64,000 bases of DNA from NCBI RefSeq assembly GCF_032062135.1, contig NC_092860.1, positions 63,545,330 to 63,609,329 on the forward strand, given 5' to 3'. The notes under the pieces are model-generated. The model had not been told where the DNA came from, did not search any database, and saw only the letters and a list, made by a program, of their open reading frames with translations. The stretch is from Pyxicephalus adspersus (lineage: Eukaryota > Chordata > Amphibia > Anura > Pyxicephalidae). Positions 11,991 through 24,084 of this stretch are shown piece by piece. The position numbers were made by a program, and so were the translations under genes. How positions within the stretch are numbered: the stretch's first letter is position 1; each line of letters starts with the position of its first letter.

Positions 11991-13370
11991 AATGTAGTGT
12001 ACCCATAGTTAAAGCTGCAGACTTGGTAGTCCTAAAGTTATCCTCACAATGGATTGTATTAACAGTAACTCCGTTGTATTATGCACTTGGAGGATAACAA
12101 TGAAAGATTTTAGAGTTGATAATTTGGTCAAGAGATATATTGTATATCTACCGAATCTGATCCAAATGCTCAAGGGATGTCTATTGTCAGGCTATACTCA
12201 CAATGAAGTAAAAAGAGGTATCTTGGATAGAGCTTTGCAGGCACTTGGAATTGAATTAGGAACATTAAACACTATTGATTTGGAAGTACTGTATTAGAAA
12301 ATAAATCAGGGAGAAAAGGCTCAACATGTAAGGTGATGGAGTGAAGACACAATTAGACATAAATCGTATATTGGAAAACCTACAACATGCTCATACTGAT
12401 GCTACTGTTTCTTTGTCCGATACCATGGAATTTAAAATTAAAGGGTTAATCCCTGGGCTGGTAAAACAGAAGGAAGAAGTTTGACTTGCTTTGTTTCGCT
12501 CCCAAATACAATCTGAGTTTTCACAAGATCTTAGGTTTATGATCAACTCCCTTTTATGAAGGATAATTTTCACTAAATTTAACCCCCCTAGTGTTCTAAT
12601 TCTGTCCGTATTTCCACGCAAAAAGCATTACATTTTTTTGTATGGAAATTTATTTTACATTGTAAGCCTATAATTTTTAGGGATAACTCACCGAAATATG
12701 TCCAATATTGAATAAATTTAATACATTTAATAAGCTTTAACTAAAAAAACACAAAAATCTGTTAAAAAAGTACATGTAATATAACTATATATTTATTGTA
12801 TTGGACTCAATACAGCTATTTTGTATTGAATCCAATACAAAATTATTTAAATTTTCCGCCAGCACTGACGCATACACCGACGTCACCGGGAAACCCCGAG
12901 ATCGTCTCTGCAGTCGGAGATTGGAGGAAGATTGGCTGGAGATTGGAGGAAGAAGACGTGTCCCGAGGACCTGCAGGGACCCGCAGGACTTTGGGGGACG
13001 ACAACAGAACAAGGTAAGTGTTTTTTTTTAATGTTTTTAGCGACCCTGAGTGTGACTCGGGTCACATTTTTTGCATGGTAAATTCACCCCGAGTCACACT
13101 CGGGAATACCACTAGGGCCATTAAAGAAACAAGCTAGGAACAGGGTACCTAAGTTTGGTGGTTAACACATTTTAATGGTTCTAATCTAATTTGCATGGTT
13201 TCTTCTTTAGTACCCATCTCAGGGACTGTACACTGTGCTTATATTGCTATTAATTTAGGTACTATCTTGTCAGATGATGTTGTCCTTCATCCTAGGTTGG
13301 ATCATGAGCTGTTGGTTTATGAGTCAGGGAAGCCTAGAATGATAGACACTGAAGGGTGATGGAGAAGGGA
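11990..13370 (+). pseudogene. Possible retroviral env-type remnant, split by a piggyBac MITE
   Basis: Two pieces surround the MITE. Before it, a frame includes GILDRALQALGIELGTLN followed by IDLEVL, then (in another frame) DTMEFKIKGLIPGL and RSQIQSEFSQDLRFMINSLL. After it, at about 13215-13340, a frame includes VHCAYIAINLG and LHPRLDHELLVY. The helical, Leu/Gln-rich first piece is reminiscent of retroviral TM ectodomains, but I cannot assign a family, and the two pieces may not belong together. Many stops are present. Confidence 0.3.
12579..13124. mobile_element. piggyBac-type MITE, TTAA-flanked
   Basis: The element is bounded by TTAA at 12579-12582 and 13121-13124. The left end reads CCCCCCTAGTGTTCTAATTC, and the right end CCACTAGGGCCA is its approximate inverse. 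It contains near-palindromic TTGTATTG(A/G)(A/C)TCAATAC blocks (about 12797-12842) and a terminal hairpin at 13040-13105 (GAGTGTGACTCGGG against CCGAGTCACACTC). It is homologous along its length to 50285-50903. It has no transposase. The TTAA target and the CCC-type end are piggyBac hallmarks. Confidence 0.85.
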
Positions 13371-13384
13371 AAATGTTTAATTGT

Positions 13385-16300
13385 GTCAGGGAAATCACCA
13401 CAATAACCTAAGAATAAGAAGTATGCCCAAAGCCACAGCCAACTCGCATCTAAAGGCCACAGCACAGGCTATCCTTAACCGAACACTGGATAGGCCAGTT
13501 GGGGATCCCATAGAATTGGACCGTGTGCATACAGCAGGTCACAGGAGGAGGAATACAAATGCCCACCCAAGAGATGTCCTGTGCCGAGGTCATTATTATA
13601 CAATCAATGAGCAAATTCTCTGTAAAACTTGGCAGAAAGGTCATAACAAATTTGATGGGGCTCAGATTTTATTGTTCTCTGATGTATCAAGCCACATCTT
13701 ACGTATGCGAAGAATGTTGAAACCACTGCTTGATCTCATCACTACTTTGCTGTGACATATCGCTGGGGTCACCCCTTTTACTTGATCATCTCTGCTAGCA
13801 ATTAAACCTTTGCTCTACACAGTCCGGATAAACTGCCAACCCTCTTTGAATTTCTTGGCACCAATCCTATATCTGTGCCGAATTGGTTGGAATGTTTGGA
13901 AGAGCTATCGGTTGCACCTGCCAGACCTCTCATTCAGTGTAGTCCGCAGATGGGCATGGCAGATCTCCCCTTTATTGGCCACAGCTTCTAGCTCCACAGC
14001 CTAGCCGGAAGCCTAATCCTTTTTGTGAATCTCAAACCCGCTTGTCTTTGGCTTCCTATAGTGGATGAGGCCTAGTGTCCTGTCTGTTCATTGGTACCTC
14101 CTGACTGACTTGGACCTTCTTATACTTGCTTTATTTGCAAGTTACCATTCTGGGACCTTCTGCTGGAGTAGACTGCCAGGTCTTCTTTGTACATTTTATT
14201 ATTTTTATTTTGCTCAGTTTTATGAGGTACACCCTTCAGGGTTAGACCTGCTTATTGTTTATTTGATGCTGGATACATGTTTTACTAGTACAGTACTACT
14301 TTACTACTGGAATTATTGCTGTAAAGTAAGTTGTTTTTGCTCATTTTTTTGAAGTGCTTCTCTTTGTTTTATTAATTAACATTACCTTTTTGACAGTCTG
14401 ACACCCAAATTTAAATGTCATATATAATAAATTGCCATATAGATAGTTTTTGCTCAGTTTATGAGGGACTCTTCTCTTATATCCCCCTAAATATGGTAAT
14501 GGGGCCATATATAATCTGATATATTTACCTTGCTCAGTCTTATGAGGTACTCTAGTTTGCCATGCATACTGTCCAGATATTGTAGCAGGCTTAAGAATCT
14601 TAAGACTGAGAAACTCGCCAAACTCATTACAGAGCTACACCTCCTAGAAACTAGACAAAAACAGCAATCATCAGATGTAGAAGCCAAACTTCTAGAGACA
14701 TGCAAGCTGAATAATGCACTACACCATGCTATTGCCAAGTCCCAACTTTTAAAATGTAGGAGTTAACACTACAAGCACACCAGTCACTGTGGTAAAGCAC
14801 TAGCACGCGCCCTCAAAACCAAACTCGCCCCATGTACATTCCTACCATAAAAAAAATGAAGCAGGAGTTGCAGTACATACCGGGCACGGAATCAAAGAGA
14901 GACAAAATAACGGATTACCTTAAAGAATCTAATCTCCCCAGATATTCCTCTGAAGTATTTGAATTGATAGATAAACCCATCACCCTTGAGGAATTGCAAT
15001 CAGCCATTTCAAGGGCAGCGTCTGTAAAAGCTCCTGGCCTGATGGACTCATACTGGTGTAATACAAAAAATACTTCAATGTACTTGGCCCCCACATGGTG
15101 GATATTTTTAATGGTGTAACACAAGGGCATTAACCCACTTCAGACACGCTCTCAGCACATATCACCATTATCCTTAAACCAGATAAAGACCCCCAATCTT
15201 GTTCTAGTTATCAACCAATTTTGCGGATTAATTGTTACCTAAAATTTTTTGCCAGTATTCTGTCACACAAATAGGCTCCTATTCTGAACAGTATTATACA
15301 CCCAGATCAATGCCGCTTTCTCCCCACTCAGGAAGCCAGAGATAAAACCACACGCACATTAAATATAGTTGATTATGTCAACTCTTGTAAAATTCCATTA
15401 ATGCTCCACCTCAACTATTACTGGTCATTATCGTCTAACGTCCCCTTTAGATGGGCCTCATCTTCGATCAAATACCTGGGTACCCAAATCCCAAAACAAA
15501 TTTCTCGAGTAGTTTATAGAGTATAATTTCATATCACTTCCTAATACTGTGCACAGAGATCTCTAGAAATGGAGACAAAAATTTACTTGGTTTGGAAGGT
15601 GTACTATCTTAAAAATGAACATTATGCCAAGATTGTTATGTCCATTACAAACCCTACCTGTTCATATTTCACCCAGCATTCTGCTCGCTTTTGTTGAAAT
15701 TTATGAAATTTGATTGGCATCCAGATACCCCAAAGTTGAGTGTCAAAGTGTTGAGACTCACCAAAGCTTCTGGTGAAATGGCTTTCCCAGACCCGGCGAT
15801 ATATCATCAATCTGTGAATTTTAATCGCCCTATTAGTTGGTGTACTAATTGATGCTCAAAATTACTGGTGCGTCTAAAAAAATGACATATGAGAGCTCCC
15901 CATAGACACCCTGGCATGGGCGCCTAGGTCAGCCAAGACTAATGCGCTCAAGCACCCTCTAATTGGACCCACTCTTACAAAAGCCTCCAAATACTTTGTC
16001 ACCTGGAGTCGTATATTATTCATCTCCGCTCTCTCTGGTTATTGGCCAATTAAATTTCCCTAACAGTAGGAAGGATCCTATCTTTAAGGTTTGGCTCAAA
16101 CATGGGATATCCCTGGCTCAGAATTTTTTTAAGGGATGAGTCTTGGGTTTCCACGTTAGAATTCCCTATGCGCTATGTACAACTTATGTACTTCTTACAG
16201 TCTGTACCACATCATCTCTATTCTCACACCCCCTTTTACCCCTGGAGTCATTGTGTGCTTCTCAGTTGGCAACAAGGGGGTACTCTTTCTTATGCATATC

Positions 16301-17325
16301 GCAACCGGATCTCAAATCATACAGTTGCCCCCCCCCCTTTGTGGCCACGTGGGAATTAGACTTGGGTCTCCATGTCTCCAATTTACGGATGACTAACGTG
16401 TCCAAATGTTACATTTTGGTCACAAGGCATCAATTAGAAATAAATACCAAGAGTTCAACTATATACTGCTCACGAGATGGTATAGAACACTGGAAAAGGT
16501 AGACAAAATGTTTCCACATGTGAATGCTCAGCACTGGCAATGAAAGTTAGGTATGGCATCTTTGCCTCACATATTTTGGGAATGCCCAAAGCTATCCTCC
16601 TTTTTGGAGGCAGTGGCTACCCTGACACAACAACTCACTGAAGTAGACATAAGAGGTAAACCCGAATTGGTGTTGCTTCATGTTTCCAAAAATGCAAATG
16701 GGCGGTATAAACGCTCCCTACTTCACCATCATGAATGCAGCAAAGGCATGCATTCCGTCCTGCTGGAAGGATAAAAACCCTCCAACTGTAAGTCAGTGGC
16801 TGCAAAGAGTTGCTGACATATACATAATGGAAGACTTGATATCTTCGGGTACAAACAGTACCAAAAAATGCTAAAAATGTACATGGTTTTACAGGATCCA
16901 GTTTAGCAACACGCAGGATTATGCGTCTCTGTCACACAGTCCTGCAAATAGTCAAAATTAAAGACCTTGAAAAGGGGGGGAAAAAAGGTTTTCTGATCAT
17001 AGCAACTTATAACTGGTTCCACCAGTTGGGTGGAGTGTCATACCTGTGGACTGGTCCCCTCCCTCTCCTTTTTCCCTCTCTCCTTCTTCCGCTTTTCCTT
17101 CCTGCCTGGAGTTATTTTCTTGTTTTAGCGTTGTGTTCTTCCCCCTCCCCTATACACTGTATTATGTAAAAGGCTTGAGATACTTCCAGATGTGCATTTG
17201 CTATTATATTCACTGTTTTTTGATATGTTTCTTTTACCACGTCTGAATATATGTTCATATGTCTATTGTATTTGTAAACCTCTGGTTGTGCCTCAATAAA
17301 AATGTAATTAAAAAATAAATAACAT
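13385..17325 (+). mobile_element. L1-type LINE, truncated ORF1 and decayed ORF2
   Basis: 13385-14010 encodes the L1 ORF1 RNA-binding part: HNNLRIRSMPKA, ILNRTLDRPVGDPIELDRVH, PRDVLCRGHYY, and then LFEFLGTNPISVPNWLE in another frame. 14560-16920 is ORF2: a linker region (LETRQKQQSSDVEAKLLE), ITLEELQSAISRAASVKAPG (RT start), IILKPDKDP and HPDQCRF, then a jump that removes the catalytic palm, IKYLGTQIPKQ, and the C-terminal ASLPHIFWECPKL. The endonuclease domain is missing. A 3' UTR ends in CAATAAAAATG and an A-rich tail at about 17300-17325. It is dead: the palm is deleted and stops are frequent. Confidence 0.85.
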
Positions 17326-17329
17326 ATCA

Positions 17330-17840
17330 AACAACTACAATTATAGCAACGCGTCCGCGTCCCTCGGCGATTCCTGATGATGTCCGTGCGTGCGCCCGTC
17401 GATGGGGGTCGTAGCTGGAAATTCAAATATTTTGTATTGGATTCAATACAAAGTCCTGAATCCAATCCAATACAAAAAAATACAAAATATATTTATGTGG
17501 TTTTGTCTATAGGTATGTGACGTTGGACACTAGGCAGGTGTTTTAGAAAAATATATTACTATACAGTATACCAAATTATCGCATTTTCAGTATTTTTCAT
17601 TGATTTATGTATTCTTGTTTAAGCTGATTTTTGTGTCTTTAATGTTAATAAAAGTAATTTTTTTTTTTTACATGATTGTGTGTTTCAAACATTTTTTATA
17701 TTCATGATATCTACTAGAACCCTGTTCAACCATATTTCTGTAAGTTACAGGTCTACAATTAAAAAAAAAAATGTCATGAAAAACAGTGTACCGCTTTTGG
17801 TACAGAAATCTAGACATCAGTGTAACGCCCAGGAGGTTAA
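17330..17840. mobile_element. piggyBac-derived MITE
   Basis: The right end reads ACGCCCAGGAGG then TTAA (17837-17840), preceded by GTGTACCGCTTTTGGTAC. 17500-17650 is, in reverse complement, the same sequence as 51553-51665, the 3' flank of the piggyBac transposase at 51.7-53.2 kb (shared ACACAAAAATCAGCTTAAAC and CTAAAACACC). It also holds the TTGTATTGGATTCAATACAA palindrome seen in the other TTAA MITEs. The left boundary is not clear and merges with the L1 tail. Confidence 0.7.
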
Positions 17841-17871
17841 TGTAGCCCTGAGAGATTTAAATGGCTTCATG

Positions 17872-18440
17872 ACATAGTAGGTTAGGTTGAAAAAAGACAT
17901 AAGTCCATCAAGTTCAACCACTAGGGAAATAAACATATGCCAGATATAAAACCCTATAAGACATAGTTGGTCCAGAGGAAGGCAAGAAAAACCCTGGTAC
18001 AATTTGCTTCAACAGGGGAAAAAGGTAAAGCCTTAATACCCAGGTATATTCTGTGCTTCTAGAAAAGAATCCCTTCCTTATCCAGACCTCAAACTTCTTT
18101 TCCTTCAGACGCAAAGAGTGCCCTCTTGTTCTTTGTAATGATCTCAAAGTGAATAATGGGGAAGAGATTTCTCTATATGGACCGTTTATATATTTATATA
18201 GGGTGATCATATCCCCCCTTAAACGTCTCTTCTCAAGGGAGAATAGATTCAGTTCAGCTAATCTCTTCTCATAGATGAGCTCCTCCATTTCTTTTATTAA
18301 TTTAGTTGCCCTTCTCTGCACTCTCTCCAATTCAACAATGTCCTTTTTGTGAACTGGTGCCCAAAACTGGACTGAATATTTCAGATGTGGTCTGACCAAT
18401 GCTTTGTACAGGGGCAGGATACAGGGACACATAACTGTGC
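17872..18440 (-). mobile_element. CR1-type LINE, 3' end (better-preserved copy)
   Basis: One minus-strand frame keeps most of the CR1 RT C-terminus: [69 protein letters not shown], then 3' sequence. It parallels 4640-5400, but with a deletion of roughly 60-190 bases around 18024-18064 relative to that copy. It is 5'-truncated at about 18440 inside the RT and abuts the TTAA end of the piggyBac MITE. Confidence 0.85.
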
Positions 18441-20095
18441 CATCTATGCTAGTACTAGTACTTCCCCAAGTTTTGGTATAGCCAGGATTCTATTTGAGCT
18501 TTGGATATAACGAGATGAGAAGATGACAATAAGCATCTCAAACATTTTATTTTCTGTATAACAGCAATACAGATAGAAGTTCTCAGGGCAATTAAAATGA
18601 AAGTTATATTCTCATGAGACACCTAAGCAGACAATATAAAATAAAACATTTTCAATAATATTTAAAATATGTATCTAATCTCTGAACATTTTAGTAATTC
18701 AAAATTACAGATATACATAAAGTAAAAGCAAAGGCACCATCAACACGTGTTATATCAAGATAAAGTAAGTACAGATGTTAACCAACTGTACCTTCCCTTT
18801 AAGAGAAGTCAAATAGAAAACTTCCCAATTTTGCCATATGAGAAGCCTGCTGAATGGTGAAAATAGGTTCACTACTCCAACAACCATGGCTTTCTTTAAC
18901 ACATTGACCAGGGTCAGTGGGACATTGTAGAGGTAGCGGCCACTTTTGACAACCAGATTCTGGTTCCTGCTGCTGGAGTGAGGTAGCAGTTCATGTGTAA
19001 ATTAAACAGTGTTTTCTAGATTTAGTCATAGATGGATTGTAAAAGTGGTATGGTTACTACTTTGAGCTTTTTCTTTTTTTGTGAGGATCAAAGAAGTATC
19101 CTTTATTGTAACATAAAATCAGTAAAGACAACCTTTGCAAGTAAATAGATATCTTCTAATTCCAATTCTTTTCCCTACATTGTAGGCTTATTATTTTTAC
19201 CATGTGTTTGTTCTTTTTTCATCAAACTAAATAAAACACTGGCATCACTAAGTAGTTTACTGGCCACAGTCTGCATGTCATTTTAGACTATTCAGTAATG
19301 CCCAATCCCTGGAAGTTCCCAGCACACAACTTCAGACACCACCTAAGCCTGCCCACAGAATGCCTGCTGGCACATGGCTTGTGGAAGCTGTAATCTGCAA
19401 ATACACAGCTATGTGTAGAAGATTTGCAAGGTGCCCTGCCACTGCTTTGCTTTACAGTGATGACATCAAAAGAATAAAATATTTGAATGCTCTCACAAAA
19501 AAAAAAAATGAATCTTTTTTTTCTCATTAAGAGTAGAAATGGAGTTTGAGTTTTTCTTTTTTTTTTGTCAAGCTTTATCATACAATTAAGGGTCAAATAT
19601 AATTCTTTACAGGTTATTACACAACAAAAAAAGAATTAGTGCAACCTTAACATTTAACAAAAAAAGTACATTACTAATCAATATCTTCTCAGATCACAAT
19701 TTAACAATGAGGAACTCATCTAGTATGTTTTATGCACATACAGTTTTTGTGTAAGACCATCTGCTTTGGCAAATCTATGCATTCCTTTTTGTTGAACTCT
19801 GCACCAATAGTTCTTGACAGCATGATGTAACAGTTTTGCATACATCTTTAACAGACTTTTTATACTTAAACCTAAAATATATAGTACAGGACCAATTTAT
19901 ATAGACCCATTGCTAATTTAAAGCAGTAAAGGTGCAATTTATGCATTTAATTGCAATGTTGCTTTATAAAATGTATGTAAACTTTGATGCCTTGCTGTGT
20001 GCAAAACTGACAAATCTTCAATATTTATGCAAGTACATAAAAAGGGAGGCAGATGAGCATTAAACTCAAGCTATCATTGCATCAGCATCCTGTGT
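18441..20095. other. No gene recognised; possible minus-strand polyadenylation signals
   Basis: AT-rich and unusually free of recognisable transposons. Reverse complements of AATAAA occur at about 18549 and 19104, so a 3' UTR of a minus-strand transcript is conceivable. No coding frame supports it. Confidence 0.25.
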
Positions 20096-22785
20096 GTTAA
20101 TGGTCCATGAAGACTCTTGCATTGATGCCACTGACACTTTGTCTGCAAAACATAAGTAATAGAGGGTCAGAAGATTTTTGAAAGATACCCTTTAAATAAG
20201 CAAAATTTGTTATAAAGGCATTAGGCAAATAAAAATAGAACTGAAAGAATTGCGTACATGACATCAATAAAACAATATGCTCCCTTTTCCACTGTAAATT
20301 CACATCCTTCCAGAAAGAAACCCGTGCAAGCAGGGCAATATTTAGGAACCTCTGTTTACAGCTGCAACACCTTCTGGAGATCACCTCTGTGTCCTCATTA
20401 GGCGTGTTGGGCATTTAGGAAAGATGTTTTTAGAAATAATACAATATTTGATGTGACCACCTTTTGTCATCCATTAAAAGAGTATTAGTGGATAGAATGA
20501 GAGATGCACTCACAAACCCCTCAGGGGGCATATGCTTCTCAGTAGCCTCTGTGGGATCATTCAGAAGCTACCTGTGGCCAGCGTCCCTTCTGCAGATTTG
20601 TCCCAAGAAACCATAAGGATGGTCAACAATGTAGTCCATAGAAATTGTATTTTTAAATGACCTGAAGGACAGACATGGCAGATCTTCCAAATATATAACC
20701 AGAGATTTTGGGCAGTTCTTTTCTAGAATGTGATACTTTTAGGTAAAGCATTCCTTGTTATACAGGATACTAGGTCAGACTGAACAAGCATAAAAAAGCA
20801 CAAAATACAGCTTGCAGAATCATGTAAAGTTGTGATAGACTAAGGTTTAAACAAGCATGACAGGGTATCAGGTTTGCCAACCTTGTAACCTGGTTAATAA
20901 AAATTAGTAAAGGCACAGCTTGAAAAAAAAGCTTATCAAGCTGATTTGAAGAAACTTGATATCCTTGTAAACCAGGGGTCCTCAACTCAAGCCCCTGGGA
21001 CCACGATCCACAACTATTTTCAGTATTTCTACAATGTATATAAGTAAACGCTGTAAGAAATGGTTTTGCAAAGAGTCAGAAAATGAATGTTGATAACAAA
21101 ATCTGGCCTGAACTAGACACTCCTACTGTAAACTGTAAAGATTGATTGGTCATGCCCTGCAGCAAACAAGCAGTCCCTCAAGTGCTGACCTCCTTGCCAA
21201 GAGTTCGGATTCTCACACATCATACCTTTTCTCTAATGGGCTAAACATTTTGGAGAAGGTGACCACAGGGTGCTGCTGCAAGGCTTTAAAACATTGGCAT
21301 AAAACTATGCTCAAAACATTTTCTGAGATCCCTGCCTCTAGAAGATAAGAGCAAAGCATGATCTGGATGTCTTACAACTGGTGCTGAAGAAAATATGTTT
21401 TTAGAATAAATATGCCCTGAAGGAACACTAAAATTGAGTAAGCTATTTTATAAGTATAATGGGAAAAAAAAAAACGTATTATGTAACAATGGTCAATTCC
21501 CCAAAACTGGCATTAAGATTCACCTTTTTTTATTCAGTGTACATTACATGCTCTTTAAACCTGTCGGGAATCCATTTTACAAAGTTAGAAAACTGATGCA
21601 TCATTACAGATACATCATTTGTTACACAAAATGCAGCAGTTCCATTTGTCACTCTAAATTCTTATTACAAATTTAATGCCCTATAAAATCAGTTTAGTAA
21701 GATGGTGGCAGATACAAGTCTTAGGCTTGGAATCATGGGTTAGCTACACCTTTTTCTCCTCATAATGACCCTTCCAACCTATGGCTGAATGCTACCTATC
21801 CCTTGAGTGATTCCCCTTTGGTTGGTATCATAGCCTATAAGCCTAGTCCATGAGGGTAATAAATATCTTTTTTGGGGACCCCAACGGTTAGTTGGCCCTG
21901 TTCCACCTTTTGCCCCTGGGTTCTCTGGGAAATATGAAAGCAATATGGATAGACCCATATTTTTCTGGGCATCCTCGGATGTTCTCAGGAGTGGAATTTA
22001 CCTTAACTTAGGGTTACACAGCACAACCGTGGGTTTTGAGTGAGTGTGGTTTTGGGTGATGAGGGACAGAATATGATGCACTCCTGGTGCAACCACATCC
22101 AATATTCTTTCAGATAGCTTTAGAAAATGATAGGTGCAGTGCCCACATGGGATGAGATGTATGAAGGCATCCTTAACAACTTTCAGTTTGTTATAGAAGA
22201 GCATCAGATGGTAAGTTTGAGTTGTGTCTTGGATTCTTTTCTGCTTAATTTAAAGCCAGAAAACTTTTGAACACTAAAAAAATGCTGTAATCATAATTTT
22301 TGGCACGCTATTTTTTCATATTTTTTTTTTGTTTGTACTAACTATATAACCTCAGGTCATTTGGTATGAAACTTAATGTTTTAGGTTTGAAAACGCTTTA
22401 TCTAAGCACAGCCATGGAAAACATTGCTGGTACCCTTACAGATCTTTGAAAAGGTGGTTTATGCGTGCAAAGGAGGTTAAATGAATCAACTGTCCCATGT
22501 ATACCTGCATACCTTTGATATGTCATTAAGTAAGGCAAAGAAAGTATGAAAATACTTTCATACTTGCTTATTCTACAAAAATATTTTAAAATGCTATGGA
22601 CACATTTGTTGGTACCCATAGAAAAAGTAATAGGATTTCAGTAATCTTTTAAACTAGCTTTCTTCTCTTAAAAGTATCAAAGTTCCAAAATTGTGCAATA
22701 AGTCATTTGGCCTACTAAATGGTCAAATGCAGACGCCTGACCCCGCAAGTCTTTAGCCACATTCACAGCTCATATCTGCAGCTCT
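20096..22785. other. No gene recognised; one open minus-strand segment and a hAT-like terminus
   Basis: The longest minus-strand frame (20097-20414, 105 codons) has no domain I know. Upstream of it, another minus frame (about 20720-20570) stays open for about 50 codons. CAGGGGTCCTCAACTCAAG at about 20974 has the CAGGGGT shape of hAT termini, but no inverted partner was located. The rest is unremarkable. Confidence 0.25.
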
Positions 22786-22789
22786 TACT

Positions 22790-23760
22790 TCACAGGAGCT
22801 GGGACTGTATCCAAGAACCTGACTCCGTCCAAGATGGAGGTGGACAAAGCTTTAACAAAACAGCAGCCAAACATTCTGTAGCACAAGGAACTGCTTCCAA
22901 TGCTTGAAATCCTCTGTGCCCAGTGCTGAAGTCTGCTCTTTACTGTCCACCCCTCAGTACAAATCCAGCTTCCCCTGTGGCTCTTGAAGTGGTGAAAGAT
23001 ACTCTGAGCAGATGTCCTCCTCTCATCTACCCAGCTCAAGAGGGATTCAGAACTCAGGAAACTATTCTGTGCCATGTCAACTAAAAATGACTTGGATCGA
23101 TAGGCAACAAGAATTGGGACCACCTTGTGCAATGAAGTGGACATGACATGACACGAAACAACAAATTGTGAACACTAGGAAGTACTTACCCTTACTAAGA
23201 AAGCTAACCAGGTTGAATCCAGATTGACGAAAACAAAACCACCACAATACCATTAGGTTACATGGCGTCCCTGAATCAACATCTGGCCCTGATCTATGGG
23301 GCTCTGCAACCACCATTCTTAACTCTGTCCTTGGGCAACCACTTACAACTGCCCATGAGTTAGATAGAGTACAGAGAGTGGGTACCATGGATACTACAAC
23401 TCTTGATCTCTGCAAGGTCCACTTCTACAACCAAAAGAAGAAGTTATGTGTAGAGCCTGGGGCAATGGTCCAGTGGACTTGATGGATGGTTTGATGCTAC
23501 AATGTCATCTTCCAGACCTTTCGCTCCTCACCCTACAGATGTGAAAAATGTTGTGTCCACTGCTTGCTGTGATCCGCCAAGAAGGTGGTGTCATCCTGGC
23601 ATTCCTGGATAGTGACCCCACACCAATTTCTGATTGGCTGGACTATTTAGAAGAGGGGATCACCGGCTGCCTGTACCAGATGAAATAGACCCTGGCAACC
23701 AACGCCCTTCACCTGGACACTCCGCAGAGTCGGTGAAATCCTAAATCTTGACTGTTATCC
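22790..23760 (+). pseudogene. L1 ORF1 (RNA-binding protein), isolated fragment
   Basis: Plus-strand frames read SVALEVVKDTLRADVLLSS-like text (22960-23020), SELRKLFCAMSTKNDLDR, NNIRLHGVPESTSGPD-like text with N-x-x-R-x-x-G-x-P, ILNSVLGQPLTTAHELDRVQ, LCKVHFYNQKKK and DPTPISDWLDYLEEGI. This is the coiled-coil then RRM/C-terminal order of L1 ORF1 proteins, and it parallels the ORF1 at 13385. Several indels and stops are present. No ORF2 follows, because piggyBac sequence begins by 24.1 kb. Confidence 0.75.
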
Positions 23761-24047
23761 TGCCTTGCCTGATACGCACAAGAAATATGTATCTTTTATC
23801 CAGATAGCCCTGGAGATGGTCTATTTACTTTTGCCTATGTGTTTTTCTCCTCTTTGTGGTTTCATATTTTTTTGTACATGTTAATGGTATACTGCAAAAG
23901 AAGGTTTTTGGACAGTCAAAGGTGTATTAAATGTCAAAAGTCATATAAAATCATGATGAACAGAATACCTCAGTAGCAAAATTACAAACATTCAACATAA
24001 ATCAGTCCCATTGTAGCATTATGGGATGAGGCTAAAACATCTCATGA

Positions 24048-24084
24048 CCCACACGTTTCACCTACAGGCTTTCTCAGGGGATAT
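24048..24084 (-). repeat. Recurrent hairpin motif (Penelope-type 3' end)
   Basis: Minus strand: CCCCTGAGAAAGCC, loop, GGTGAAACGTGTGGG. The stem is short and the GAAA is conserved, as at 26.2, 31.6, 53.8, 54.5, 63.0 and 11.1 kb. It directly abuts the 3' side of the piggyBac copy. Confidence 0.6.

Noticed and set aside
20974..21020. hAT element starting at CAGGGGT
   Set aside because: No inverted partner or 8-bp duplication could be found, so it was not listed as an element.
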